23,638 bases of DNA from Cylindrobasidium torrendii FP15055 ss-10 (Eukaryota; Basidiomycota; Agaricomycetes; Agaricales; Physalacriaceae). A program made the translations under genes and the position numbers. The DNA is taken from NCBI GenBank assembly GCA_000934385.1, contig KN880757.1, forward strand, positions 1 to 23,638, given 5' to 3'. Below, piece by piece: positions 8,964-18,096 of the stretch (position 1 is its first letter; every line of letters starts with the position of its first letter). A model generated the notes under the pieces. It had not been told where the DNA came from, searched no databases, and worked only from the letters and a program-made list of their open reading frames with translations.

Positions 8964-9600
8964 TCAGTCATAGAGGTGACCCCCATCGATGTTGATCTAG
9001 TACGGGACCAATGTGAGTACAACACATTGGGCTGCAAGAGAGAGAGGGCGTACACTTTGACCCGCGTTGTAGCGACTATCCTTGGATGCAACAAAGGAAA
9101 TCACACCGGAGGAGGTCTTCAGGCTCGCCAAGACGCTTGAGCGGAGTTGCCTGCTTCCACTAGGTGCGATGTTAGTTATCTCTCAACGAAGATAATCGTG
9201 TACCAACCAATTTCTTCAGCCCTTCTTCCAGCCCGTTCGCAGCTAAGTACTGGTGAGCGATGATGTGCAAGAGAACCTACTCATCGCCGTGATAGTAAGT
9301 CGGGGGCAGTATGCGTTTACTGTGACACTGAACTGACCCCATTCTTGCGCTATGAGCTATGTCAGCGACGTTTGCCACTGGGGAATCGAAGAGTGGGTCT
9401 GCCAGCTGATTTTGCGAACAGGGAACTTCATCGCGCTGTATCCAGCAGTCATCGCCGCATTTCCTTCCTTCCCGGACACAGAGAGTCAGTCTTGAAATTG
9501 AAGTAGGACAGACTCGGAGATGCAAACGTCTCCCAGTGTTCTGCTTGATCGTCTGCTTAGCAGCCGCAGTAAACCAACAAAAACGGTTTATTACCTTTCA
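8964..9600 (-). pseudogene. 5'-truncated SDR pseudogene
   Basis: This is a decayed relative of the four intact SDR genes to its right. The last exon is preserved (8964-8996, INIDGGHLYD then TGA, with its AG acceptor). The previous exon (about 9052-9159) still reads LKRLGEPED but has one extra base shortly after, which breaks the frame. Further left of the coding direction one can follow EWGQF-SVTVNAYCP (near 9300-9350), YSAMKF (the Tyr and Lys of the active site, near 9420-9440) and AAAKQTIKQNTG (near 9530-9575), with frame breaks between them. The exons for the NAD-binding TGxxxGIG motif and the NAG motif are missing altogether; coding similarity fades at about 9600. No functional product is expected. 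Confidence 0.82.
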
Positions 9601-9650
9601 AGTTTCCTCATTTGAGCGACAGATCGCGAGTCTGATCGAGAGGTGCCAAC

Positions 9651-9671
9651 CGGTGACCGGTGACCGGTGAC
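9651..9671. repeat. Three tandem copies of CGGTGAC
   Basis: Exactly three head-to-tail 7-base units lie in the spacer between the SDR pseudogene and SDR-A. A 7-bp-stem hairpin (TCGCATC-GCTT-GATGCGA) follows at 9682-9699. Confidence 0.8.
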
Positions 9672-9712
9672 AAGTTACAACTCGCATCGCTTGATGCGAA
9701 GCAGAACACGGT

Positions 9713-9743
9713 CTTCAAGCTTCAAGCTTCAGGCCTTCAGGCC
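9713..9743. repeat. CTTCAAG/CTTCAGG short tandem repeat
   Basis: The units CTTCAAG, CTTCAAG, CTTCAGG and CCTTCAGG follow one another directly, with a drift from AAG to AGG. It lies just past the 3' end of SDR-A. Confidence 0.7.
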
Positions 9744-9835
9744 GACTCAATTTCAAAAGTTTCTCATTTTTGATATCAAAGGGAAATTCTGTATTTTTTT
9801 TGAAACTTACGCAGCCCTGGCAGCAACTTGGAAAA

Positions 9836-10985
9836 CTAGTCGAAACAGACGCCTCCATCAATGTTGAGCTGCGCGACCGATGTCAGCAAGTACAACGTTC
9901 GGCGTTGACCAGTCAGAACGTACGCTTTGGCCAGTGATGTAGCGACTGTCCTTCGACGCGAAGAAGGAAACGACGCCCGAGATATCCTCAGGCTCTCCGA
10001 CCCGCCTCAGAGCAGCCGTGGATTCCCACTAGGTAAACAATGTCAGTGTCGCTTTCGGCAGTGTCTTTCCATGGGACGTACGCCCTCTTTCATCCCAGGT
10101 TGTATGATATCCTTGACTTGATACTATTCAGCTTGATGCGGGGATAGTGACACAAATAAAACCTACTCATCGCCGTCAAGACAATGCCAGGACAGTACGC
10201 GTTTACTGTGATTCCGAACTGACCCCATTCCTGAGCTATGAGTTCCACATCAGCGACGTCTGTTGGGTGTGACATGGACAGGCAGCTGACCTGCGGACTG
10301 AGTGAGGGCGCGAATGGAAAACTTTGTCGCGCTGTATCCAGCAGTCAGTGCTCCGCCTTTCTTTCCAGCGACAGAGGAAGCGCCTAACAGACGACGATGT
10401 GAGTCCTGAAAAGAGCGGGGGGAAGGCCCAAGTACCTATGATTCGTCCCCCGGTGTTTTGCTTGATCATCTGCTGGGCAGCCGCAGAGTAGCCAAACCAG
10501 CAGCTTTGGAAGTTGACCGTCATGAGGGTTTCGACTTCTTCATACGCGACTAGCGGTGGTTAAAGGTGAATTATCATGATGGACTTGTTATAAGAGTGGT
10601 ACGCACCATCCAGAACACCCTTCAGCTTGCCGCTCATGCCCGCATTGCAGACCATCTACCCCGCAATGAGTGTCGATTCCATCCCTCAAAATCATGTACG
10701 CACGACGTCGAGACTCCCAAAGTGCTCGACACAAGTTTCGACCATGCCATCGTTGACAGACTTTTCGGCGACACAGCCGGCGTAAACGGCAGCCTTGACG
10801 CCAAAGGTGTTGGAAATCTCCTTGACGAGTTCTTCAAGGACTTGTTTCTTCTGTGGAATGTCGTTTAACACGAGATTGAGACCGTCTGCTGCCAAGCGGA
10901 GAGCAATGGCACGACCAATGCCCTGCGCGGCGCCAGTGACAATGGCATTCTTGGGTGTGAAGTTCTGGTAATCTAAGGTAGCCAT
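9836..10985 (-). CDS. Short-chain dehydrogenase/reductase, acetoin reductase-like (SDR-A)
   Basis: Classical SDR, predicted to reduce or oxidise a small carbonyl/alcohol with NAD(H) in the cytosol. Eight exons: 10985-10704, 10655-10607, 10549-10436, 10383-10291, 10235-10167, 10116-10082, 10028-9924, 9868-9836, joining to 259 residues. Visible motifs: [10 protein letters not shown] (dinucleotide binding), Asp in VLND after beta 2 (NAD preference), MVCNAG, Asn in TVNFQS, Ser in GASSVAG, YSATK (catalytic Tyr and Lys) and [17 protein letters not shown], typical of acetoin/diacetyl (butanediol) reductases. The start was placed at 10985 (MATLDYQNF), since the open frame further out lacks an ATG nearer to the TATA-like ATATATA at 11033. 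Sixth exon is short and variable between copies. The end [10 protein letters not shown] groups it with SDR-B. Substrate unknown. Confidence 0.9.
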
Positions 10986-11032
10986 AGATGCGACTGAGGA
11001 AATTGAGAGCGATCTCACGATAAATAGCGTGC

Positions 11033-11039
11033 ATATATA
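11033..11039 (-). promoter_or_regulatory. TATA-like element of SDR-A
   Basis: TATATAT on the minus strand, 48 bases before the SDR-A ATG at 10985. Confidence 0.5.
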
Positions 11040-11520
11040 CTCACAACCTAGGACTCGGAAGTCTGGATGTCATCTTGCTTGTAATGGTATTGTCTATCAT
11101 GACTCGCGCGCGGCGTGTCTCCCGAGCCATCCAAGCACGCCAAGACCGTGCAAACCGTCTGCACTTGACTTGTAGGCGAACAAGAAACCTGTCGTATGTA
11201 GTGGGCAGACTTAGCTTGCTACTACTGCCCGTGGTCAACATGCATTGCAATACTGACTCGGTCGGCTCCGTGGGGCGCAATGCAACGACCAGTGGACATG
11301 TCTTCCTTCTAATGTGCACTCACTAACACATCGTAGTATCAATTTCGTGCTCAAGGAGTCAGCGGACACGACTCAATGTCGGGCTTACTTCATTTGACTG
11401 ACCAGCATCACGGCGACCTCGAGCGCATTTCAACGCATACATATAAGATGCAATCATTTCTTCTTTATTCACTTTGAGCCGCATTGGCCCGTGTTCTACT
11501 TGAGGAGAAATGTAATAGAA
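11040..11520. other. Spacer between SDR-A and SDR-B, no gene seen
   Basis: About 480 bases with overlapping short frames on both strands that show no SDR similarity and no splice pattern. It should contain the SDR-A upstream control region and the SDR-B 3' end. It does not carry the upstream block shared by SDR-B and SDR-C. Confidence 0.45.
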
Positions 11521-12642
11521 TTAGTCGAAATTCACGCCCCCGTCAATGATGAGCTACGAGACGAACGTTAGATGGACGGTGATGGACTGCCAAGGAAAAT
11601 ATGGACACACATTCTGGCCAGTGACATAGCGACTGTCCTTCGACGCGAAGAAGGATACGACGCCCGAGATGTCTTCAGGTTCGCCCAGCCGCTTCAGAGC
11701 ACATACACCTAAATACTGAGAAAACACCGTCAATATTCAGCCCAGCTTTGGAAGATATTCAGCAACGAAACTTGTTCTTTTTCAACGACCAAGTAATCAG
11801 CTAGAACATTGTCAGCTTCATGGAGTCATCTAACGGATAAAGCGCGCACTCATTGGTGTTGAAATCATTCCTGGGCAATATGCGTTCACGGTGATACCAT
11901 ACTGCCCCCATTCCTGTGCTGTAAATTTGTTGAAGCGACGCTCAGATATTGTGTAGATGCCAACTGACCTGCCGACTGAGTGAGGGCGCGGACGCAGAAC
12001 TTCGACGCGCAGTATGGAGCAGCCATGGGATGGCTCTTCTTACTGGCAACAGAAGAGGCACCTGGAGGATATCAGCCATGAGAGCATCCAGAAAGTAAGG
12101 CAGCACACCAATGATGCGTCCGCCGGTCTTCTGCTTGATCATCTGCTGAGCGGCCGCGCTGTAACCTAGCCAGCAGCTTTTGTAGTTGATGTTGAGGAAG
12201 TTCTCGACCTCTTCGAACGGAGCTATACGTCGGGTTCAATGTCAGCTCGAGTAAGATGGGCAGGGAGTCGCGCACTATCGAGGATGCCCTTCATCGCGTA
12301 GCAGATGCCAGCGTTGCAGACCATCTGGATTCGCGGTCAGATTGTGAAGATCCCTCGTAACGGCGCACGTACGACGTCGAGGCTACCAAACTTCTCAACG
12401 CATGTCGCGACTATGCCTTCGTTGACCGATTTCTCAGAGACACTGCCGGGGTAGACGACAGCCTTGACTCCCTTGGTGGTGACCTCCTTGGCAAGACTGT
12501 CGAGCGCCTGCTGGTTTTTGGCGAGGTCGTTGAGTACGACGTTGAGTCCGTCTTCTGCCAGGCGGAGGGCGATGGCACGGCCGATGCCTTGGGCCGCGCC
12601 AGTGACAATAGCGTTCTTGGGGTTGAATTCAGAGGGAGACAT
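11521..12642 (-). CDS. Short-chain dehydrogenase/reductase, acetoin reductase-like (SDR-B)
   Basis: Second intact copy of the array. Eight exons at 12642-12373, 12323-12275, 12222-12109, 12061-11969, 11918-11850, 11800-11772, 11715-11611, 11553-11521, all in phase, giving 253 residues. Motifs: [14 protein letters not shown] with the NAD-type Asp, MVCNAG, the Asn in NINYKS, Ser in GASSVAS, YCASK (active-site Tyr and Lys) and [16 protein letters not shown]. Exon 6 is the shortest of all copies (29 bases, DYLVVEKEQ), so the substrate-binding loop after the PG motif is cut down and its substrate may differ. The next exon opens YLGVCALKRLG where other copies have a Trp-Glu start. The end LIIDGGVNFD resembles SDR-A. 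The ATG lies 39 bases after a TATATATA box. Confidence 0.9.
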
Positions 12643-12979
12643 GGATGCGAGGACAAGAGTCTATCTCGGAGGTTAGCAGGTATATATACCGAGTAGGACG
12701 ACTCGAAGCTTACCAACCTGACGTTGCGCACGTAGCCACAGCGTCAGTGGCAAGTCTATCGGCGCACAACGTTCGCATCAGCAGCCATACGGTTGTCCAA
12801 TCTCCACATTCGGCTTCCGGGCGAGCAACTACCTACCCATGGGCCATGGTCAAGACCGCTATCGACGATACTCCATCCGCGCTCTAAGGATAAGCCTAGT
12901 CAAAAAGGAAATTACTCCTAGTTCATTGAAGCTGTTTGAATCATTGCTTGTATTGGTCAAGTAGTATTGTGAGGCGTGT
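12643..12979 (-). promoter_or_regulatory. SDR-B upstream region with TATA box and conserved block
   Basis: Intergenic spacer of 337 bases. TATATATA at 12681-12688 sits in the palindrome GGTATATATACC, 39 bases before the SDR-B ATG. A block at 12741-12777 matches 14203-14239 upstream of SDR-C with five differences in 37 bases by eye. The far end should hold the SDR-C 3' untranslated region. Confidence 0.65.
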
Positions 12980-14121
12980 TTAACTGTACATGAAGCCACC
13001 GTCGACACTGAGCTAGAGACACAATTCTCAGCGACAGACATGTGAGGGCAAATGAGGACCTACACTTTGTCCTGTAACGTAGCGGCTGTCTTTCGAAGCA
13101 AAGAAAGACACAACATCAGCAACGTCTTCAGGTTTCCCGAGACGCTTTAGCGCGCAACCTAGTTCCCACTACGGGCACACTAGCCTCAGTATCGATGACT
13201 TATGAAGAGTTCTGTCAGCGCACCATGCGCTTGACTTCCATCCCTTCCTCAGTTTCCTGATGCTTTGCAGCTAGAGATTGATTAGGGTCGGCCTGCGGGA
13301 CCGTGGACGACCGCAGCAACGCACTAAGCTCTGTCTGAATATACCCAGGGCAATATGTGTTGACTGTGATGCCGTATTGGCCCCATTCCTGAGCTGTGAA
13401 GATAGATAAGAAAACCATCGGATGCGAGGAGCGCGCCATACCTGCTGACTGGGCAAGCGCCCGCGACGAGAATTTTGTCGCACTGTAGGCAGCGAATATG
13501 CCTAAACACTGCTTGCCGACAGCTGAGCTAGCAACTAAGAGGACGCTCAACGTCACATAGTTCACGAAGGGGAAATATACGCTACCGATGATGCGTCCGC
13601 CAGTCCCCTGCTTGATCATCTGCTCGGCGGCGGCACTGCAGCCCAGCCACTGACTCTTGAAATTGACCTTCATGAGAGGCTCGACTTCCTCATAGGTTGC
13701 TGTATGGTATCTTCCTCAGCTTCAGGGATAAACGAAGCGATGTTTGACGCACTGTTGAGAATATCCTTTCCGGGATCGACAATACCTGCGTTACAGACCA
13801 TCTGTCGGCTTATCAGTCGTGTACTCGCCAACGAGTGAGGTCTACACGAACGACTTCAAGACTACCAAACTCTTTGACACAGGTAGAAACCAAGCCATCG
13901 TTGACGGATTTTTCACCAACGTCGCCTGTGCAAGCGACGGCCCTGACTCCAAGGCTGGAGATTTCCTTGACGAGGGTGTCGAGCAGGTCCAGTCTCTCGG
14001 GGAGGTCATTGAGCACGAGGTTGAGTCCATCCGCTGCAAGCCTGAGGGCAATAGCGCGACCGATTCCGTGAGCCGCGCCAGTTACAATGGCGTTCTTGGG
14101 GGAAAAGCTAGAGGGAGACAT
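12980..14121 (-). CDS. Short-chain dehydrogenase/reductase, acetoin reductase-like (SDR-C)
   Basis: Third intact copy. Eight exons at 14121-13852, 13801-13753, 13699-13586, 13534-13442, 13393-13325, 13270-13224, 13168-13064, 13012-12980, joining to 259 residues. Motifs: TGAAHGIGRA (His where the other copies have Gln), VLND, MVCNAG, Asn in KVNFKS, Ser in VASSAVG, YSATK and EWGQYGITVNTYCPGY. The start at 14121 (MSPSSFSPKN) was preferred to an upstream in-frame start because it aligns with SDR-B and lies 34 bases after the TATATATA box. The final exon LSVDGGFMYS and the CALKRLG segment group it with SDR-D. First intron has the unusual donor GTTCGT, at the same place as GTACGT, GTGCGT and GTCCGT in the other copies. 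Confidence 0.9.
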
Positions 14122-14154
14122 GAATGCGAGGACAAATGGCAGGAGACCAGTAGG

Positions 14155-14240
14155 TATATATACCCTGAAGTGCAATAAGCTCGCTAATCACGTCTTGCCG
14201 GGGCGTTAGTGACAAGTCCATCAGCGCACAACGCTCGCAC
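14155..14240 (-). promoter_or_regulatory. SDR-C promoter: TATA box and block shared with SDR-B
   Basis: TATATATA at 14155-14162 in the same GGTATATATACC palindrome as SDR-B, 34 bases before the ATG. The block at 14203-14239 is the counterpart of 12741-12777 upstream of SDR-B, at a similar distance from the TATA box, so the promoter was copied with the gene or is under constraint. Confidence 0.65.
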
Positions 14241-14391
14241 CGAGAAGTATGTCCAGCGTCCACGCCCGGTTCTTGGATCTATGCGGACGTCCACCCCCGC
14301 TCGTACCCATCCCAAGCTCAATGTTGCTGCAGATTCGAGGCGGCGTTCCTTGCATTGCTCGAATACTACAGCATGGAGAAGGCAACCACGT

Positions 14392-14424
14392 TTAACTGTA
14401 CAGGGAACCGTCGTCGATGTTGAG
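14392..14424 (-). pseudogene. Relic last exon of a lost SDR copy
   Basis: On the minus strand this 33-base stretch reads LNIDDGSLYS followed by TAA and is preceded by an AG acceptor. It has the length, frame and end of the last exon of the intact SDR genes (for example LSVDGGFMYS in SDR-C). One Gly of the conserved DGG has become Asp. No other SDR exon can be found between it and the next gene. Its distance from the SDR-C start (270 bases) fits the spacing between copies in the array, so it marks a copy that was deleted or overwritten. Confidence 0.72.
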
Positions 14425-14806
14425 CTTTGAATTTGCGCCTCCAACCTGCCTTTGAGTTTATCCCAAGATTTTCCAGGGGACGACGCAAAGCATTGGCACT
14501 GGCAGCAAGTTCGGTGGTGATCGTGGTGGTCGTGGTGGTGGTGGAAGACTGAAGTGTGTAGTGGCACATTGATCATTTTGATCATGTACATAGCTTCGGT
14601 AGCTTCAGCACAGGGCTTACAAGGGCTCGCGGACTGAAGTGATTCCATGTATATTAGCGTAGTAGATGAGATGTATACAAATGAGACGCAAGTGATACAG
14701 TATACTGTACAGATGACTATACGAGATGAAGAGAAGCAACGAGATAGATGCAACATTGTAGAATCCCTTGTAAATGCAAGAGTAGTGTGCAAAGACAGGC
14801 GACAGG
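14425..14806. other. Spacer with GTG-rich simple sequence, no gene seen
   Basis: A GTGGT/GGTGGTGG microsatellite lies near 14513-14545. A minus-strand frame through it would give a His/Asp run, but it is not supported as a gene. No SDR similarity was found, although the missing body of the relic copy would have started here. Confidence 0.45.
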
Positions 14807-15549
14807 CTACTGATGGCGGGGGCGCAATACGCGGGGTTCATCCGATGAGATTTCTCTTGCGCTTGTTGGCCAGAACAGCTGGAAGAGTCGCCTATTCGAA
14901 GTCCGTTCACGTTTCGAAGGAAGCGTATTGACCCGTGAAGCCTTGCGACCATGGCATTCTGGATCCGGGATTGACGTGCAAGGAGGAGTCAGAGGGTATC
15001 GGAGACGTCGAACATGAGCCGGTGGCATACTCATGCCAATGAATATAATGGTGAACAAAGGATCGTCCAGACAACCTGTGCCCCTCCAGGAGAGAATTTG
15101 GAGTCCAGATTTGTGTAAGACAACAATGGGCATTGCCGTCCTGAGTTTGAACAGTGGCAGGGATGCGTATGGATGGTGATGGACTGTAACGATGCCGGTG
15201 ACTGGGTGCTTGATGAAAATAGGCGACTGGATTCTTGGGTCGACTACTACAGTGTAGCATGTACTACGCAGTTCTGCTACCTATGGACATCAGATGGCCC
15301 ACTGACAGCATGAATTCTAATCAACGCACCTCGTCAAACCGTCGACACTTCTCCGGAGAATGTTTCAAGTTGTGCTCCAAAAGGTCTCGCGCGCTTTCTA
15401 CAGTTGACTGCATGGGACGGAATATGAATCCCTTCTCGTAGTAGATTTCAGCTGCCTCGTTTTCCACTGTTGAGCAAGTTAGTCCATGTATTGGTACGGT
15501 GGTAAGTTGACAAGAGTGATTCCGGTTCCCATCACGCATCACGGAACAT
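14807..15549 (-). CDS. Unknown four-exon gene inside the SDR array
   Basis: I do not recognise the product. Exons 15549-15543 (only 7 bases), 15466-15330, 15280-15031 and 14958-14807 join in phase to 181 residues. The first intron is inferred from an in-frame MFLENEAAEIYYEKG start and a CTAAC branch-like site just before its acceptor; an ATG at 15539 without that intron is the alternative. The middle exon is the most protein-like part: YTVVVDPRIQSPIFIKHP, VTVHHHPYASLPLFKLRTAM, PIVVLHKSG. The His-rich VHHHPY segment is conspicuous but not diagnostic. The C-terminus is basic (RKASRVNTLPSKRERTSNRR). The last intron could alternatively splice to a nearer stop. It shares the minus-strand direction of the SDR genes but no sequence with them, and sits where a sixth SDR copy would be expected. 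Confidence 0.6.
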
Positions 15550-15836
15550 GATCGGCCTGCAGTTAAGACTTTAAAAGTAGTCTAGCTTGACTGCCGGCGC
15601 GTCGTTCCCGTTCACCCCCACCTTTTACTACATGTAGCGCTCACTTCAGACTCGCTCCATCAAGCATATTGGGGGTGTCGTATTACATCAGTCGGAGACT
15701 GTCCTCTCAATGTACGCGCACACAAAGTGTTAGGTCAAACTTCAGTGTCAAATTATATCACCCAAGGGCTAGGTAAAGGTGTGAATTACTCATCCTCTAT
15801 TGACCATGTAATATTGGAAAGCAAAGAGAAACATGT

Positions 15837-16991
15837 CTAGCTGTACAGGTAGCCACCGTCGACGCTGAGCTAGAAACACAGCTTTAGTTACAAGAATAAC
15901 AGGTTGACTGAGGGAGGACATACACTCTGTCCCGTAACGTAGCGACTGTCCTTCGACGCAAAGAAAGAAACAGCACTTGCGATTTCTTCAGGTTCCCCAA
16001 GGCGCTTCAGCGCACAAGCTTGCTCCCACTAGAGGTCCGTATACGGATTAGTACCGGCAACAACTTGAAAGGGGTACTCCCTCGACGTACAGTGTGTTTA
16101 TATGCTCTGCCCTCCTCTGATCCCTCGAGGTGCTTCACAGCTAGATATTGATGAGCGTCAGTCAGCGCGAACACCATAAACACGCACTGAGTTCTGTCCG
16201 AATACATCCTGGGCAGTATGAGTTGACCGTGATGCCATACTGGCCCCATTCCTGCGCTGCGAAGAAATATAAGAAACCAGATGATTCGGCGAGTCACAAG
16301 CGCTACATACCTGCTGACTGGGTGAGCGCCCGCGACGAAAACTTTGTCGCGCCGTAGGCGGCGACCACGGCAAAGCCTTGCTTTCCGGTAACTGATCCAG
16401 CACCTAGAGAGCCTCAACGTCAGTGTTCGCAACGATTGTGCTGTGCGCTACCGATGATGCGACCGCCATTGTTCTGCTTGATCATTTGCTCGGCAGCAGC
16501 ATTATACCCCAACCACTGGCTCTTGAAGTTGACCTTCAGGACAGCCTCGAATTCATCGTAGGTTGCTACATGGTGTCTTCATTAACTTCGGGGACAATCG
16601 AAGCGTTGTTTGACTTACTGTCGAGGATATCCTTGCGGACAGCAATGCCTGCGTTGCAGACCATCTGAAACTGTCAGCCGCATGCTGGCCACGGAGAGAG
16701 GTCTACACGGACGACGTCGAGGCTGCCAAACTCTTTGACGCAAGTAGAAACCAAACCATCGTTGATAGCTTTCTCGGTAATGTCTCCAGTGTAGGCCACA
16801 GCCTTGACACCGAGACTGGTGAGCTCCTTGATGAGAGTATCGAGCAGGTCGAGTTGCTTGGGAAGGTCGTTGAGTACGAGGTTGAGGCCGTCCGCTGCAA
16901 GCCTAAGGGCGATGGCACGGCCGATTCCTTGGGCGGCGCCAGTCACAATAGCGTTCTTGGGAGTGAAGTTCTTGTAGTCGGAAGGTGCCAT
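15837..16991 (-). CDS. Short-chain dehydrogenase/reductase, acetoin reductase-like (SDR-D)
   Basis: Fourth intact copy and the most upstream in transcription direction. Exons 16991-16713, 16664-16619, 16565-16452, 16403-16311, 16256-16188, 16140-16091, 16028-15924, 15869-15837 join to 262 residues, the longest of the four. Motifs: [20 protein letters not shown], Asn in KVNFKS, Ser in GAGSVTG, YGATK (Ala-Thr variant around the active-site Tyr and Lys), EWGQYGITVNSYCPGC. Exon 6 (KHLEGSEEGRAYKHT) is longer than in SDR-A or -B. The end LSVDGGYLYS groups it with SDR-C. A TATTAAA element lies about 42 bases before the ATG at 17033-17039. It lacks the upstream block shared by SDR-B and -C, so it is probably expressed differently. 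Confidence 0.91.
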
Positions 16992-17032
16992 TGAAGAGAC
17001 TGGAAATGAGGAATCTTGGAAGTCAGCTGTCT

Positions 17033-17039
17033 TTAATAC
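17033..17039 (-). promoter_or_regulatory. TATA-like element of SDR-D
   Basis: TATTAAA on the minus strand, about 42 bases before the SDR-D ATG at 16991. Confidence 0.45.
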
Positions 17040-17186
17040 TGTGGGGACACCACCATTCCCCGCGAAAAGACGATTGACATCTGGCAGGTATATGAAAGGC
17101 TGGGTTGAGTTCGGGCGAGGGGCATTGACCGTCTTAAGGATGATGGGGTCACACCAAGAAGAAAGTATGGATGAATTCCCAAGGAT

Positions 17187-17853
17187 CTAAAATAACGATA
17201 GTTCGGGAGGCTATATGCGCTCTGGTAAGCACAATTCACGCCTTTGAAAGGATGGACACGTACATTTCCACGCGTCTCGAATGCCAGCCAGTCCCCCGTG
17301 CCCAGTGGTAACAGCCCCATCTGTCGACACTTGTACAATCCAACGGCAAGGGTGAGAATGTTGCATGCAATATACACGAGTTTCTGTAGTAGGAGCGTCG
17401 CAAACGAATGCGGTGGTGCACCCGAGGGCGCGAACTGCGCGAACGCTGCATATTTATGAGTGAAGGCTGGCAGGAAGAATGTACCACGCACCTGCATTGA
17501 TGCCCGCGATATTCTTGAACGGGCTGAACAACAACATCGCGACGATTCCCATGCTGAATATCTGCACGCCTGAGCCTGACATGTACAGCATAAACGCCTG
17601 CATGGGGAGAGATTTGGCCGGAGATATTGCCATGTCCCACGCCCGCTTCTCCTTGAGGGCGTCGTAGGCTGCTGGCGCTTGTCCCGCTGCTGCGTTCTTG
17701 TTGGCTGCTGCCTTGATGAGTGACTTGGAGAATCCTGGTGGGGGCGGGAGACTGCGCCATCTGCCTCGAGAGTCGGTATGCAGAAGGGATATTCGGCGCC
17801 AAAACGTACTTGGATGCGGCTTCAAGCGACGCGTAGTCGAGCGTGATGGACAT
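17187..17853 (-). CDS. EMC4: ER membrane protein complex subunit 4
   Basis: EMC4 is a subunit of the ER membrane protein complex, which inserts tail-anchored and other weakly hydrophobic transmembrane segments into the ER membrane. Exons 17853-17810, 17760-17492, 17445-17264 and 17210-17187 join to 172 residues, close to the family's usual 180-190. Family hallmarks: LKEKRAWDMAISPAKSLPMQ, then a hydrophobic segment (FMLYMSGSGVQIFSMGIVAM), and in the third exon KLVYIACNILTLAVGLYKC followed by MGLLPLGTGDWLAFETR. The last exon of 24 bases (PPELSLF then TAG) was chosen because the intron is 53 bases and the PPE resembles the end of known EMC4 proteins; reading through the donor instead adds a long tail unlike the family. 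Same strand as the SDR array and the F-box gene; single copy. Confidence 0.93.
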
Positions 17854-18096
17854 GGTCGTGAAAGCAAAGAGTGATCGGATGATGCGCCATCAAAGCCACT
17901 CTTTCCTTTCCAACCATGAACACAAGGAAATCCAAGCATCTGCCATCCCGCAAAACATTCTGGCTTGCAACTACCTAGCAGCATTGCTAACATTCCTATG
18001 TGGTTCATCCGTGTATTAAGCTAGATTAAGGAGAAAATCTAAAGTAGGTACTAAATATTGTAGGTTAATAATCGGAATCGTATGCGAGAGTGCTCT

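Noticed and set aside
11041..11326. Overlapping frames on both strands between SDR-A and SDR-B
   Set aside because: Basic, low-complexity translations from GC-rich DNA, without splice sites or similarity to SDRs; treated as promoter/spacer.
14184..14792. Long minus-strand frame with a His/Asp-rich run
   Set aside because: The frame crosses the relic SDR exon in another frame and the SDR-C promoter block; the His run comes from a GTG microsatellite. No splice or promoter support.
8964..16991. SDR array as a secondary-metabolite cluster
   Set aside because: No polyketide synthase, NRPS, terpene cyclase, P450, transporter or cluster regulator is present in the window; tandem duplication is enough to explain the array.
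17033..17497. Long read-through tail on EMC4
   Set aside because: Reading through the GTACGT donor adds a tail unlike any EMC4, whereas a 53-base intron gives a normal short end (PPELSLF).
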